Part shown: one piece after another, positions 15,794 to 24,601 of the stretch
How the letters are laid out: each line of letters begins with the position of its first letter
How positions within the stretch are numbered: the stretch's first letter is position 1
Assembly (NCBI RefSeq): GCF_001278075.1
Contig: NZ_CP011340.1
Span: 6,879,501 to 6,943,500 of the forward strand
DNA: 64,000 nucleotides
Source of the DNA: Streptomyces pristinaespiralis
GTDB taxonomy: Bacteria; Actinomycetota; Actinomycetes; Streptomycetales; Streptomycetaceae
Reading direction: 5' to 3'
The notes under the pieces: generated by a model
What the model was told of the DNA's origin: nothing
The model's database searches: none
Seen by the model: the letters and a program-made list of their open reading frames with translations, nothing else
Translations under genes and position numbers: made by a program

Positions 15794-17161
15794 TTGGCTG
15801 ACACGCACCACGACGTACTCGACCCGGCCACGGAAGAAGTCGTAACGACCGTCCCCGCGACGACGGCCGCCGAGGTCGACACCGCCGTCGCCCGCGCAGC
15901 GAGGGCCCAGGAGCAGTGGGCGGCCGCCGCCCCCGCCGACCGGGCCCGGCTGTTGCGCCGCTTCGCCGCCGTCGTCGACGACCACCTCGAGGAACTGGCC
16001 CGGCTCGAGGTCCGCGAGGCGGGCCACACCATCGGCAACGCCCGGTGGGAAGCGGGCAACGTCCGCGACCTGCTCGACTACGCCGCCGGGGGAGTGGAGC
16101 GCCTCAACGGCCGGCAGATCCCCGTCCCGGGCGGCATGAACTTCACGATCCTCGAACCGCTCGGTGTCGTCGGCGTGATCGCACCGTGGAACTTCCCCAT
16201 GCCGATCGCCGCCTGGGGCACGGCCCCCGCGCTCGCCGCCGGCAACGCCGTCCTGCTGAAGCCGGCCGAGACCACACCCCTGACGGCCCTGCGCCTCGCG
16301 GAACTCGCCCTGGTGGCCGGTCTGCCCGAGCATCTCTTCCAGGTGCTGCCCGGCGCCGGTGACGTGACCGGCGACGCGCTCGTCGAGCACCCCGGCGTCG
16401 CGAAGATCGTCTTCACCGGCTCCACCAGGGTCGGCAAGAGCATCATGGCCAAGTGTGCCGACCGCGTGAAGCGGGTGACCCTCGAACTCGGCGGCAAGAG
16501 CCCCAACATCGTCTTCGCCGACGCCGATCTTGACGCCGCCGCGGCCGCCACCCCCATGTCCTTCCTCGACAACAGCGGACAGGACTGCTGCGCCCGCACC
16601 CGGATCCTTGTGCAGGCATCGGTGTACGACCGCTTCCTGGACCTGCTCGCCCCCGCCGTCGAATCGGTCGTCGTCGGCGATCCGTCCGACGAGAAGACGC
16701 AGATGGGCCCGCTGATCTCGCGCACCCAGCTGGAACGCGTACGCGGCTACGTCCCCGACGGCGCCAAGGCGATCCGGGGCAGCGCACCCGACGGGCCCGG
16801 CTTCTGGTTCCCGCCGACGGTCCTCACCGACATCGCCCCCGACGCGCCCGCCGCGTGCGAGGAGATCTTCGGACCGGTCGCCGCCGTCATCCCCTTCGAG
16901 GACGAGGAGGACGCCGTACGGCTCGCCAACGCCACCGAATACGGCCTCTCCGGCTCCCTCTGGACCCGCGACGTGGCCCGTGCCCTGCGCGTCTCCCGTG
17001 CCGTCCGCGCCGGCAACCTCTCCGTCAACTCCCACTCCAGCGTCCGCTACTGGACCCCCTTCGGCGGCTACAAGCAGTCCGGGCTCGGCCGTGAACTCGG
17101 CCCCGACGCTCTCACCGCTTTCACCGAGACCAAGAACGTCTTCATCAGCACGGAGGCCTGA
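15794..17161 (+). CDS. NAD(P)+-dependent aldehyde dehydrogenase
   Basis: A 455-residue ALDH-superfamily enzyme. General-base Glu231 lies in LELGGKSPNIVF and the nucleophile is Cys265 in SGQDCCARTR; APWNFPMPIAAWG and FTGSTRVGKSI line the cofactor site. In the cluster it should oxidise the gamma-glutamyl aldehyde or a related aldehyde to the acid, the PuuC-like step. TTG 15794 was chosen because GAGG at 15784-15787 lies 6 bases before it and upstream codons belong to the end of the ligase gene. It is 455 residues, slightly short for the family (about 480) because the N-terminus is compact. Confidence 0.92.
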   Translation: MADTHHDVLDPATEEVVTTVPATTAAEVDTAVARAARAQEQWAAAAPADRARLLRRFAAVVDDHLEELARLEVREAGHTIGNARWEAGNVRDLLDYAAGGVERLNGRQIPVPGGMNFTILEPLGVVGVIAPWNFPMPIAAWGTAPALAAGNAVLLKPAETTPLTALRLAELALVAGLPEHLFQVLPGAGDVTGDALVEHPGVAKIVFTGSTRVGKSIMAKCADRVKRVTLELGGKSPNIVFADADLDAAAAATPMSFLDNSGQDCCARTRILVQASVYDRFLDLLAPAVESVVVGDPSDEKTQMGPLISRTQLERVRGYVPDGAKAIRGSAPDGPGFWFPPTVLTDIAPDAPAACEEIFGPVAAVIPFEDEEDAVRLANATEYGLSGSLWTRDVARALRVSRAVRAGNLSVNSHSSVRYWTPFGGYKQSGLGRELGPDALTAFTETKNVFISTEA

Positions 17162-17167
17162 AACACC

Positions 17168-17950
17168 ATGACTGGGACCCCTGTCTGCCGCCGCCTCGAA
17201 GGCCGCACCGCAGTGATCACCGGTGCCGGCAGCGGCATCGGCCTCGCGGCCGCGCGCCGCCTCGCCGCCGAGGGCGCGAACGTCGTCTGCGGCGACATCG
17301 ACGAGACCGCGGGCAAGGCCGCGGCCGACGAGGTCGGCGGGACCTTCGTCCGCGTCGACGTCACCGACGCCGAACAGGTCGACGCGCTGTTCAAGGCCGC
17401 CTACGACACCTACGGCAGCGTCGACGTCGCCTTCAACAACGCAGGCATCTCGCCCCCCGACGACGACTCGATCCTCACCACCGGCATCGACGCGTGGCGG
17501 CGCGTCCAGGAGGTCAACCTCACCTCCGTCTACCTGTGCTGCAAGGCGGCCATCCCCTACATGCAGCGCCAGGGCCGGGGCTCCATCATCAACACCGCAT
17601 CCTTCGTGGCGATCATGGGCGCCGCGACCTCCCAGATCTCGTACACCGCCTCCAAGGGCGGCGTGCTCGCCATGTCGCGGGAGCTGGGCGTGCAGTTCGC
17701 CCGCGAGGGCATCCGCGTCAACGCCCTGTGCCCGGGACCGGTCAACACCCCGCTGCTCCAGGAGCTGTTCGCCAAGGACCCGGAGCGGGCCGCACGGCGT
17801 CTGGTGCACATCCCGGCCGGGCGTTTCGCGGAGGCCGACGAGATCGCCGCCGCCGTCGCGTTCCTCGCCAGCGACGACTCCTCGTTCGTCAACGCGACGG
17901 ACTTCCTCGTCGACGGCGGGATCTCCGGTGCGTACGTGACCCCTCTGTAG
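17168..17950 (+). CDS. Short-chain dehydrogenase/reductase
   Basis: A 260-residue classical SDR. The Rossmann motif TGAGSGIG is at residues 18-25, NNAG at about 90-93, and the catalytic triad comprises Ser145, Tyr159 and Lys163 (YTASK). A C-terminal VDGGISGAYV is typical of FabG-like family members. Asp in GDIDETAG after strand two suggests NAD rather than NADP. It starts 7 bases after the aldehyde dehydrogenase stop and likely oxidises the alcohol group of the amine or its gamma-glutamyl derivative, feeding the aldehyde to the preceding enzyme. The substrate is inferred only from context. Confidence 0.9.
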   Translation: MTGTPVCRRLEGRTAVITGAGSGIGLAAARRLAAEGANVVCGDIDETAGKAAADEVGGTFVRVDVTDAEQVDALFKAAYDTYGSVDVAFNNAGISPPDDDSILTTGIDAWRRVQEVNLTSVYLCCKAAIPYMQRQGRGSIINTASFVAIMGAATSQISYTASKGGVLAMSRELGVQFAREGIRVNALCPGPVNTPLLQELFAKDPERAARRLVHIPAGRFAEADEIAAAVAFLASDDSSFVNATDFLVDGGISGAYVTPL

Positions 17951-17969
17951 TGAAGGCCCCCGGTGCCCA

Positions 17970-17975
17970 TAGGCT
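17970..17975 (+). promoter_or_regulatory. -10 element of a leaderless promoter
   Basis: TAGGCT lies 6 bases before ATG 17982 with no ribosome-binding site between. The same hexamer and spacing precede the SseB-like gene at 23407. This is the standard actinobacterial leaderless arrangement. Confidence 0.6.
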
Positions 17976-17981
17976 GGGGCG

Positions 17982-19073
17982 ATGAGCATGACGACCCCTC
18001 CCGGCTGGTACCCGGACCCCGAAGCGCCGCACAGCGAACGCTGGTGGGACGGTACGGCCTGGACCGCGCACGTCCGCGCGGCCCAGGCCCCGGGACCCGG
18101 GCCGGGGCATCAGCCCGTGCAGCAGGCCCCGGGATCCGGGCCGGGGCATCAGCCCGTGCAGCAGGCCCCGGGACCCGGGCCGGGGCATCAGCCCGTGCAG
18201 CAAGCCGCGGGCTTCGGGCCGGGTCATCAGCCGCAGGGACCGGGCGGGACGTTCGGGCCCCCGCAGCCGCACACGGTCCCGATGCGCCCCGCCGGCCCCG
18301 GCCCTGGCGGCAGCGGCAACAAGCGGCTCGTGGCGCTCGCCGTCGCCGGGGTCGTGCTCGTCGCGGCGGTCGCGACCGGGGCCGTGCTCCTCGGTGGGGA
18401 CGACAGCGGCTCCGCGCCGAAGGCCGCGCCGAGCAGCAGCCCGCCGCCCGTCCCCCCGACGGCCGACCCGAAGAACAGCGCCACCGCCTCGCCCACCGCG
18501 ACGCAGGACGCCACGGTGCTCGAGGACCAACTCAACGGCATCACGCTCGCCGTCCCGGACGGCTGGGTGCGGGCCACCAGCTCCCTCGAAGAGGGCGCGA
18601 CGATCTACACGGACGAGACGTACGACTGCCCCGCGGGCGGGTCCTCCCTCTGCCGCCGCGGCCGGGTCTCCTCACTGGCGGCGAACACGAGCGCCACCAC
18701 GGCCGAGGCCGTGGCCAAGGAGGACATCTCCCGGTTCGCGGAAAAGATCTACGGCGAGGACACCCTCGGCAACCGCCCCCACGGTGGCATCGAGTCCCAC
18801 AAGGTCCTCAAGTCGCAGAACTTCGCCGTCGCCGGGCGGGCCGGCTATCTGGTGCGCTGGCAGGTCGTCACCGGCGCCGGCCCCGGTGGCTACGTGCAGA
18901 CGATCGCCTTCCCCTCACCCGCCGGCACCGGGGCGCTGATGGTGGTCCGCTTCGCCTTCGACGCGGCCCCGTCCGCACCCGGGCTCGACGTGATGGACGA
19001 GGTGGCCGCGAGCATCCGCCCCGTCGGCGAGACAACGGGCGGCGGCGTCGGCAGCAGCATCGGCCCCGGCTGA
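17982..19073 (+). CDS. DUF2510-domain membrane-anchored protein with repeat linker
   Basis: A 363-residue protein in four parts. Residues 6-30 form a DUF2510 motif (GWYPDPEAP, RWWDGTAWT), a small domain found at the cytoplasmic N-terminus of actinobacterial membrane proteins. Residues 33-85 are a Pro/Gly/Gln linker of near-identical 13-residue units containing GPGHQPVQQ. One membrane helix lies near residues 112-135 (LVALAVAGVVLVAAVATGAV). The outer domain (about 175-350) resembles secreted substrate-binding-free domains and contains a cysteine pair (YDCPAGGSSLCRR). The role is unknown. It probably starts on a leaderless message. Confidence 0.85.
   Translation: MSMTTPPGWYPDPEAPHSERWWDGTAWTAHVRAAQAPGPGPGHQPVQQAPGSGPGHQPVQQAPGPGPGHQPVQQAAGFGPGHQPQGPGGTFGPPQPHTVPMRPAGPGPGGSGNKRLVALAVAGVVLVAAVATGAVLLGGDDSGSAPKAAPSSSPPPVPPTADPKNSATASPTATQDATVLEDQLNGITLAVPDGWVRATSSLEEGATIYTDETYDCPAGGSSLCRRGRVSSLAANTSATTAEAVAKEDISRFAEKIYGEDTLGNRPHGGIESHKVLKSQNFAVAGRAGYLVRWQVVTGAGPGGYVQTIAFPSPAGTGALMVVRFAFDAAPSAPGLDVMDEVAASIRPVGETTGGGVGSSIGPG
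18084..18236 (+). repeat. 39-base in-frame tandem repeat, three full copies plus one partial
   Basis: Units at 18084-18122, 18123-18161 and 18162-18200 differ by only a base or so; a diverged partial unit ends near 18236. Each encodes 13 residues of the linker. Copy number is likely to vary between strains. Confidence 0.9.
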
Positions 19074-19123
19074 CGGGTCCACCGCCGCCGCGCGACCGGG
19101 CACAGCCTCGGTACCGACCGGTC

Positions 19124-20326
19124 TCAGAGGAAGGTGCGGCCCTCGCCCCGGTACGTCGGCGCGGTGCCCGTCACACGGTCGCCCTCGACGAGATGCAGGG
19201 TGTCGAAACGCTCGCACAGCTCACCGGCCTTGGCGTGCCGGAACCACACCTTGTCGCCGATCAGCAGATCGTCGGCGGGCGGACCGAGCAGCGGCGTCTG
19301 CACCTCCCCGGCCCCCTCCTGGGGGTCGTAGCGCAGTCCCTCGGGAAGCCACGGCACGGGCAGCCGGTCGCGGCCTGCGGCACCCGAGGCGGGATAGCCG
19401 CCGCCGAGGACCGTGACCGCTCCCACACCGGGCCGGCGCACCACCGGCTGGGCGAACAGCGCGGCGGGCCGGGCCGTGAACGACGTGTAGTTGTCGAACA
19501 GGCGCGGCGCGTACAGGCCGGAACCGGCCGCGATCTCCGTGACCGCGTCCTCGGCCGCCGTGTACTGCACACTGCCGGTGCCGCCGCCGTTGACGAACTC
19601 CAGGCCGGGCTCCACCGCCCGTACGGCCCGCACCACGGCCGCCCGGCGGGCCGCCAACTCCTTACGGGCGGCGCGTTGCATCAGCCGCACGGCGCGCGAA
19701 CGCACCGGCGAACCGGCGACCGCGTCGCCCACACCGGCGACATGGCCCTCGTACGCCATCAGCCCCACCAGGCGGAACCCCGGGCGGCGCGCGATGGACC
19801 TGGCCATCTCCGCGAGCCGGGCCGGCTCACGCAGCGGCGAACGGCGTGCGCCGACCCGCACCCGGCTGCCCAACAGCTGGAGCGCCGTGTCCAGTTCGAG
19901 ACAGAGCCGGATCTCCTCCGCACCACCGGCGCGCGAGGCGTCGATGAGCTCCAGCTGCTCGGGGTCGTCGACCATCACCGTCACGGCGGCGGCGAGCTTG
20001 GGATCGGCCGCGAGCTCGGCGAAACCGGCGCGGTCCGCGGAGGGGTAGGCGAGCAGCACGTCGTCGAAACCGGCCCGCGCCAGCCAGATCGATTCGTCCA
20101 GCGTGAACGACATGATCCCGGCGAACCCGTCCATGGCCAGGACCCGTTCGAGCAGCGCCCGGCAGCGGACCGACTTGCTGGCGACCCGCACGGGCTTGCC
20201 CCCGGCCCTGCGCACCAGATCGACGGCGTTGGCGTCGAAGGCATCGAGATCGACGATCGCGACGGGCGCGTCGAGGTGGGCGGTGGCCTTGTCGTAACGG
20301 GCCCGGTCAGCGGAACGGGGAGTCAT
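19124..20326 (-). CDS. Fold-type III PLP enzyme: amino acid deaminase/aldolase (D-threonine aldolase-like)
   Basis: A 400-residue alanine-racemase-type barrel enzyme. The Schiff-base lysine is in PVRVASKSVRC near the N-terminus, GGGTGSVQYT binds the phosphate, and near the C-terminus HAKAGELCERFDTLHLV carries the His and Cys that coordinate a metal in D-threonine aldolase and D-serine dehydratase relatives. The expected activity is cleavage or deamination of a D-amino acid or beta-hydroxy amino acid. ATG 20326 gives the family N-terminus; no strong ribosome-binding site is seen. It is convergent with the DUF2510 gene, and no functional partner gene is adjacent. Confidence 0.88.
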   Translation of the reverse strand: MTPRSADRARYDKATAHLDAPVAIVDLDAFDANAVDLVRRAGGKPVRVASKSVRCRALLERVLAMDGFAGIMSFTLDESIWLARAGFDDVLLAYPSADRAGFAELAADPKLAAAVTVMVDDPEQLELIDASRAGGAEEIRLCLELDTALQLLGSRVRVGARRSPLREPARLAEMARSIARRPGFRLVGLMAYEGHVAGVGDAVAGSPVRSRAVRLMQRAARKELAARRAAVVRAVRAVEPGLEFVNGGGTGSVQYTAAEDAVTEIAAGSGLYAPRLFDNYTSFTARPAALFAQPVVRRPGVGAVTVLGGGYPASGAAGRDRLPVPWLPEGLRYDPQEGAGEVQTPLLGPPADDLLIGDKVWFRHAKAGELCERFDTLHLVEGDRVTGTAPTYRGEGRTFL

Positions 20327-20508
20327 GGCCCGAGCTTGCCAGACATGAATACCCCGGGGTAGGGGATGTTTTGGGCAGATCCCCACGGACCGCAGGCAGG
20401 TGGCCGACGGCGTCGATCGTGCCCGTTAGAGTGACGGGACGAGGTGACGCAGCGCCTGCCCGGAAGGGTGATCAGCCGGCGGTACGTGATTGAGCAACGG
20501 GGGGTGGA

Positions 20509-22155
20509 ATGAGCACGGAGGCGCAGCGCCCTGCCGGCCCGCAGCCCCCGTCCCGCTCCCGCATCTCGGACGCCCTGCTGCCCCCGGACGACGGCGCCCC
20601 CGGCCCGTCCCCCTCGGCCGCGCCCGTGACGCCTCCGCCCGCGCCGCCCGCCTCCGGGCCGCAAGCGGGGTCCACCCATGCCGCGCCCCCCGCCGGGCCC
20701 GCCCCGGGCGCGCAGGCGCGTGCCGCCGCGCCGGGACCTGCCGCTCCCGCCGCGCCCCCGGCCCCTCCGTCGCCGGGCGGGCCCGCCCGGCCCGCGCCGT
20801 CTCGCGCCGCCGTGCCGGGTCCGGCCGCGCCGCCCGCCGGCTCTCCCACGACCTCTTCCGGTACACCCTCGCCCGGTTCTTCCACGACGGCTCCCGGCAT
20901 GCCGGCCGCCCGGTCGGGCCCCACGGCACCGCCGGCGCGCCCCGGGACCGGCGTGCCGCCGTCGCGCCCGAGCACCGGCGCCGCCCCCGACCGCCCTGTC
21001 TCCCCGCCGCCCGCGAGGCCCGCCCAGGCCACGCCGCCGCCTGCCGCCGCGCCCGCCCGGCCGGTGCCCCCGCCACGCCCCGCCGCCGCGCCGCCGTCCC
21101 GCCCCGCCACGGGCGCCGACCGGCCCGCCCCGCCCGGAGCGGTGCCACCGCCCCGGCCCGGCAGGCCGGACGGACCCGGCGACGGGTCGATCCCCGAGGT
21201 CGAGACCACCACGCGGCTCCGGCCCGTCACCGACGGACCCGGGCCGGCCGCCCCGGCGCGCCCCGCGCGGCCGCCGCGACCGGTCGGCAGCGTCGACATG
21301 ACCCCGCGGCCCGATGCGCCGCGGCCCCCGGCGCAGCTGTGGATCCCGCCGGAGACGCCGGCCGAGATGACCACCCGGCTGCGTCCCGTACGCACCCGGC
21401 ACCCCGCACGGACCGTCGGGGCCGTCGCCGCCGTCGTGCTCGGTCTCGGCCTGATCGGCGGAGCCGTCACCGGCACCTGGCTTACGGGCGACTCGAGCGC
21501 CGACACGGCCGAGGGGAACGTCTACGCGGAGGTGCGCACCGCCTGGCACAGCGTCCCCGTGGACACCCTCTTCCCGCGGACGCTCGACGGCGACGGAGCC
21601 GGGCCGGGCGGGGCGGACCGGGTCTGGACGCGGATCGCCGTCGCACCCGACAGCGACTGCGCCACCGCCCTCGACCCGCTGCTCACCAAGGCGCTGGAGC
21701 CCGTCGGCTGCGCCCGCGTGCTGCGCGCCACGTACACCGACGCGACGGCCAGCAGCGTCACCACCGTCGGCATGGTCTTCACCGAGGCGGACGAGAAGGG
21801 GATGCTCGCCCTGCACAACCGGTTCACGACCGAGTCGCTCGGCGAGCGCACCGACCTGATGCCCCGCACGTTCCCCGCCAAGGGCACCGTCTCCGCCCGG
21901 TTCGGCGACGAGCAGCGCGCCAGCTGGACGGTGGAGGTCGTGACCGAGGCCCCCGTCGTCGTCTACGCCGTCTCCGGCTTCGCCGACGGGCGTGCCGTGG
22001 CCGACCCCCAGCCGGCCGACGAGGCCCAGGCGGAGGGCGCCACGAACGCCCCCGCCCAGGCCGGGCTCGGCCACGAGGCCACGGGTCTCGCGGAACGCAT
22101 CGAGAAGGGCCTGCGCGGCGCCGTGGGCGAGAAGGGCACGGAGGAGTCGCGGTGA
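20509..22155 (+). CDS. Proline-rich single-pass membrane protein, partner of the mycosin-like protease
   Basis: A 548-residue protein. The first 270 residues are an intrinsically disordered Pro/Ala/Gly/Arg tail on the cytoplasmic side, with repeated PPxRP-like motifs and two TTRLRPV motifs. One membrane helix lies near residues 305-325 (TVGAVAAVVLGLGLIGGAV). The outer 200 residues are compact and hold two cysteines in PDSDCATALDPLL and PVGCARVLRA that may form a disulfide. No enzyme motif is seen. It overlaps the protease gene by 4 bases (GTGA), so the two are made together and probably act together at the membrane. Homologues seem limited to actinobacteria, as far as I recall. Confidence 0.82.
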   Translation: MSTEAQRPAGPQPPSRSRISDALLPPDDGAPGPSPSAAPVTPPPAPPASGPQAGSTHAAPPAGPAPGAQARAAAPGPAAPAAPPAPPSPGGPARPAPSRAAVPGPAAPPAGSPTTSSGTPSPGSSTTAPGMPAARSGPTAPPARPGTGVPPSRPSTGAAPDRPVSPPPARPAQATPPPAAAPARPVPPPRPAAAPPSRPATGADRPAPPGAVPPPRPGRPDGPGDGSIPEVETTTRLRPVTDGPGPAAPARPARPPRPVGSVDMTPRPDAPRPPAQLWIPPETPAEMTTRLRPVRTRHPARTVGAVAAVVLGLGLIGGAVTGTWLTGDSSADTAEGNVYAEVRTAWHSVPVDTLFPRTLDGDGAGPGGADRVWTRIAVAPDSDCATALDPLLTKALEPVGCARVLRATYTDATASSVTTVGMVFTEADEKGMLALHNRFTTESLGERTDLMPRTFPAKGTVSARFGDEQRASWTVEVVTEAPVVVYAVSGFADGRAVADPQPADEAQAEGATNAPAQAGLGHEATGLAERIEKGLRGAVGEKGTEESR

Positions 22156-23330
22156 GAAGCCACGGACGCCACCGCCTGCGCATCGTCGCCGCCCTCGCCG
22201 CCACCTCGTTCGTCGTGCTGCCGGCGACGCCCGCCCACGCGGACGGCATCCGGGCCCAGCAGTGGAGCCTCGACGCCATGAACACCGAGGAGGCGTGGCG
22301 GACCACCAAGGGCGAGGGCATCACGGTCGCCGTGCTCGACACCGGTGTGGACGACCAGCACCCCGACCTGGCCGGCTCCGTGCTCCCGGGCAAGGACTTC
22401 ATCGGCTTCGGCGCGGAACGCGGCGACAGGGCCTGGGCCCGGCACGGTACGGCGATGGCCGGCATCGTCGCCGCCCACGGCCACGGCCCCGGCCGGGAGT
22501 CCGGCGTCCTCGGCATCGCGCCCGAGGCGAAGATCCTCCCCGTCCGCGTCATCCTCGAGGGCAGCGACAAGGCCCGCGACAGGGCCCGTAAGACCCGCGG
22601 CACGGCCCTGGCCCAGGGCATCCGGTGGGCCGCGGACCAGGGCGCCGACGTCATCAACCTCTCCCTCGGCGACGACAGCGAGTCCGCGCACGCCGAGGCG
22701 GGCGAGGACGCGGCCGTCCAGTACGCGCTCTCCAAGGGCTCCGTCGTCGTGGCCTCCGCCGGCAACGGCGGCGAGAAGGGCGACCACATCTCCTACCCCG
22801 CCGCCTACCCGGGCGTCATCGCGGTCACCGCCGTCGACCGCTGGGGCACCCACGCGTCGTTCTCCACCCGCCGCTGGTACGCCACGGTCAGCGCGCCGGG
22901 CGTCAACATCGTCATCGCCGACCCCGACCGCCGTTACTACGAGGGCTGGGGGACCAGCGCGGCGGCGGCCTTCGTGTCCGGCGCGGTCGCCCTCGTGCGC
23001 TCGGCGCACCCGGACCTCACGCCCGCGCAGATCAAGAAGCTGCTCATCGACACCGCGCGCGACGCCCCCAAGAGCGGCCGTGACGACTCCAAGGGCTACG
23101 GCACGGTGGACCCCGCCGCGGCGATCAGCGAGGGCGCCCGGCTGCGCGCCGGCGACCCGAAGGCGGCCACGGCGGGCTACCGCGAGGAGTACTTCGGCCC
23201 CGGGCCCCGGCCCGAGGGCTCGGACGGCGGTCCGGGCGGCTGGCTCGCCGCGGCCGCCGGCGGCGCCGGCGCGCTGCTCCTGGCCATGGCCGTGGTCCTC
23301 TGGCGCGGCGGCCGCACCCGCCACCCCTGA
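22152..23330 (+). CDS. Mycosin-like secreted subtilisin (S8 family, membrane-anchored)
   Basis: A 392-residue protease. A signal peptide covers residues 1-32 (cleavage after PAHA). The S8 triad is Asp in AVLDTGVDDQHP, His in RHGTAMAGIVA and Ser in GWGTSAAAAFVSG; the oxyanion Asn lies in SAGNGG. A C-terminal helix (GWLAAAAGGAGALLLAMAV) anchors it outside the membrane, exactly as in mycosins of type VII secretion. Length also matches mycosins. GTG 22152 has GGAGGAG at 7-base spacing. No EccB, EccC, EccD or WXG100 gene is visible in this window, so its link to secretion is open; the cotranscribed proline-rich membrane protein is the likely partner. Confidence 0.92.
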   Translation: MRSHGRHRLRIVAALAATSFVVLPATPAHADGIRAQQWSLDAMNTEEAWRTTKGEGITVAVLDTGVDDQHPDLAGSVLPGKDFIGFGAERGDRAWARHGTAMAGIVAAHGHGPGRESGVLGIAPEAKILPVRVILEGSDKARDRARKTRGTALAQGIRWAADQGADVINLSLGDDSESAHAEAGEDAAVQYALSKGSVVVASAGNGGEKGDHISYPAAYPGVIAVTAVDRWGTHASFSTRRWYATVSAPGVNIVIADPDRRYYEGWGTSAAAAFVSGAVALVRSAHPDLTPAQIKKLLIDTARDAPKSGRDDSKGYGTVDPAAAISEGARLRAGDPKAATAGYREEYFGPGPRPEGSDGGPGGWLAAAAGGAGALLLAMAVVLWRGGRTRHP

Positions 23331-23394
23331 CCCGCCACCCGACGCGGTACACCCCGCCCCGGCAGCCGCCGACCGGCGCCCGCGAGCAGGACGT

Positions 23395-23400
23395 TAGGCT
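23395..23400 (+). promoter_or_regulatory. -10 element of a leaderless promoter
   Basis: TAGGCT ends 6 bases before GTG 23407, with no ribosome-binding site. The layout is identical to 17970-17975. Confidence 0.6.
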
Positions 23401-23406
23401 CGGTGC

Positions 23407-24144
23407 GTGGCGCTCAAGAACATTCCCGACCCCGGCTTCTCCGACGACGACGGCACCGCCGACCCGGCCCTGGAGGCGGCGCTCACCGCCTGGTCCAAGG
23501 ACCGCGGTGCCGAACAGCCGGTCCTGGAGGCGCTCCGTGGCGCCCGGCTCCTGGTCCCGATCGTCGCCGTGCTCGGCGAGGTCGAGGAGGACCCCGAGAC
23601 CGGTCTGCGCCGTGAGAAGACCAGCGACATGGCCGTGCCGACGCTCACGGCAGGCTCCCGCCGGGCCCTGCCCGCGTTCACGTCGATCGCCTCGCTCGCC
23701 CGGTGGGACCCGCAGGCCCGTCCCGTCGCCGTGCCGCTGCACCAGGCGCTCCAGGCCGCGGCCCACGAGAAGGCGGACACCGTCGTGCTCGACCTGGCCG
23801 GGCCCGTGCCGTACCAGCTCACCGGCCCCGCCCTGCTCGCCCTCGCGGAGGGCCGCACCAGCACCGACCCGCTCGCCGACCCGGCGGTCACCGGGGCGGT
23901 GCGCGCGGCGGTCGCCGCGGAACCGGCGGTGCTGCGGGCCCACCTCGGACCCGGCAGGGACGCGGACGGCACGCTCGCCCTGGTGCTGGCCGCGGACGCC
24001 GCGCCGGCCGAGGCGGGCGGCCGCGTCGCACGGGCGCTCGCGGCGGACGACGTACTGAGGGCCCGCCTGGTGCGGGGCCTCGACCTGGCACTGCTGCCGG
24101 CCGGGGCCACCCCTCCGGGCGAGCCCTTCTACGTAAAGGAATAG
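23407..24144 (+). CDS. SseB-family protein
   Basis: A 245-residue soluble protein of the SseB type, a family named after an enterobacterial enhancer of serine sensitivity but of unknown molecular function. Two SseB-like halves are visible: ARLLVPIVAVLGE to TLTAGSRRALPAFTS, and a second near AVLRAHLGPG. Many streptomycetes keep this gene just upstream of infC. It is convergent with the DUF1844 gene, the stops being one base apart. The GTG start follows a TAGGCT -10 by 6 bases, so a leaderless mRNA is likely. Confidence 0.85.
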   Translation: MALKNIPDPGFSDDDGTADPALEAALTAWSKDRGAEQPVLEALRGARLLVPIVAVLGEVEEDPETGLRREKTSDMAVPTLTAGSRRALPAFTSIASLARWDPQARPVAVPLHQALQAAAHEKADTVVLDLAGPVPYQLTGPALLALAEGRTSTDPLADPAVTGAVRAAVAAEPAVLRAHLGPGRDADGTLALVLAADAAPAEAGGRVARALAADDVLRARLVRGLDLALLPAGATPPGEPFYVKE

Positions 24145-24145
24145 G

Positions 24146-24517
24146 TCAGCCGTACACCGGGCCGGTGTACTTCTCGCCGGGGCCCTGGCCCGGCTCGTCC
24201 GGCACCAGCGACGCCTCACGGAAGGCGAGCTGCAGGGACTTCAGACCGTCCCGCAGCGGCGCCGCGTGGAAGGAGCTGATCTCCGTGGTGCTGGCGTCGA
24301 GCAGCCCCGCCAGGGCGTGCACCAGCTTCCGCGCCTCATCCAGGTCCTTGTGGTCCTCGCCGTCGTCGGTCAGGCCGAGCTTGACGGCGGCCGCGCTCAT
24401 CAGGTTCACCGCGACCGTGACGATCACCTCGACGGCGGGGACCTCGGCGATGTCGCGCGCCATGGCGTCGAAGTCGGGTGATTCGGGTGTTTCGTTCGGG
24501 GAGGTCGCGTCACTCAT
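24146..24517 (-). CDS. DUF1844 protein
   Basis: A 123-residue acidic, helical, soluble protein. It has the DUF1844 core EVIVTVAVNLMSAAAVKLGL and DLDEARKLVHALAGLLD. ATG 24517 was chosen because the upstream residues are poorly protein-like and a -10-like TATCGT lies 9 bases before it. It is divergent to the infC leader promoter. The function is unknown; its constant position next to infC suggests a link to translation, but that is only genomic context. Confidence 0.82.
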   Translation of the reverse strand: MSDATSPNETPESPDFDAMARDIAEVPAVEVIVTVAVNLMSAAAVKLGLTDDGEDHKDLDEARKLVHALAGLLDASTTEISSFHAAPLRDGLKSLQLAFREASLVPDEPGQGPGEKYTGPVYG

Positions 24518-24565
24518 GACGCACACGATATGCCCCGTCCCTCGCGCGCCTTCCCCGGCCACCGG

Positions 24566-24595
24566 TTAGCCCCCTCCCGCCGGAGCTGCTAACCT
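24566..24595 (+). promoter_or_regulatory. Promoter of infC-rpmI-rplT
   Basis: TTAGCC (24566-24571), 18 bases, then TAACCT (24590-24595). Transcription should begin near 24602, giving a leader of about 290 bases before infC. Confidence 0.5.
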
Positions 24596-24601
24596 TGTGT
24601 G

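Noticed and set aside
11937..18000. Glutamine synthetase for ammonium assimilation
   Set aside because: The neighbouring PuuD-like hydrolase, amine permease, aldehyde dehydrogenase and FadR-like regulator fit a gamma-glutamyl-amine pathway, and the protein resembles GlnA4-type paralogues rather than GlnA.
18084..18236. CRISPR-like repeats
   Set aside because: The repeats are contiguous 39-base in-frame units without spacers and encode a protein linker.
22152..23330. Type VII secretion locus
   Set aside because: Only the mycosin-type protease is present; no EccB/C/D/E or WXG100 gene occurs in the 64 kb.
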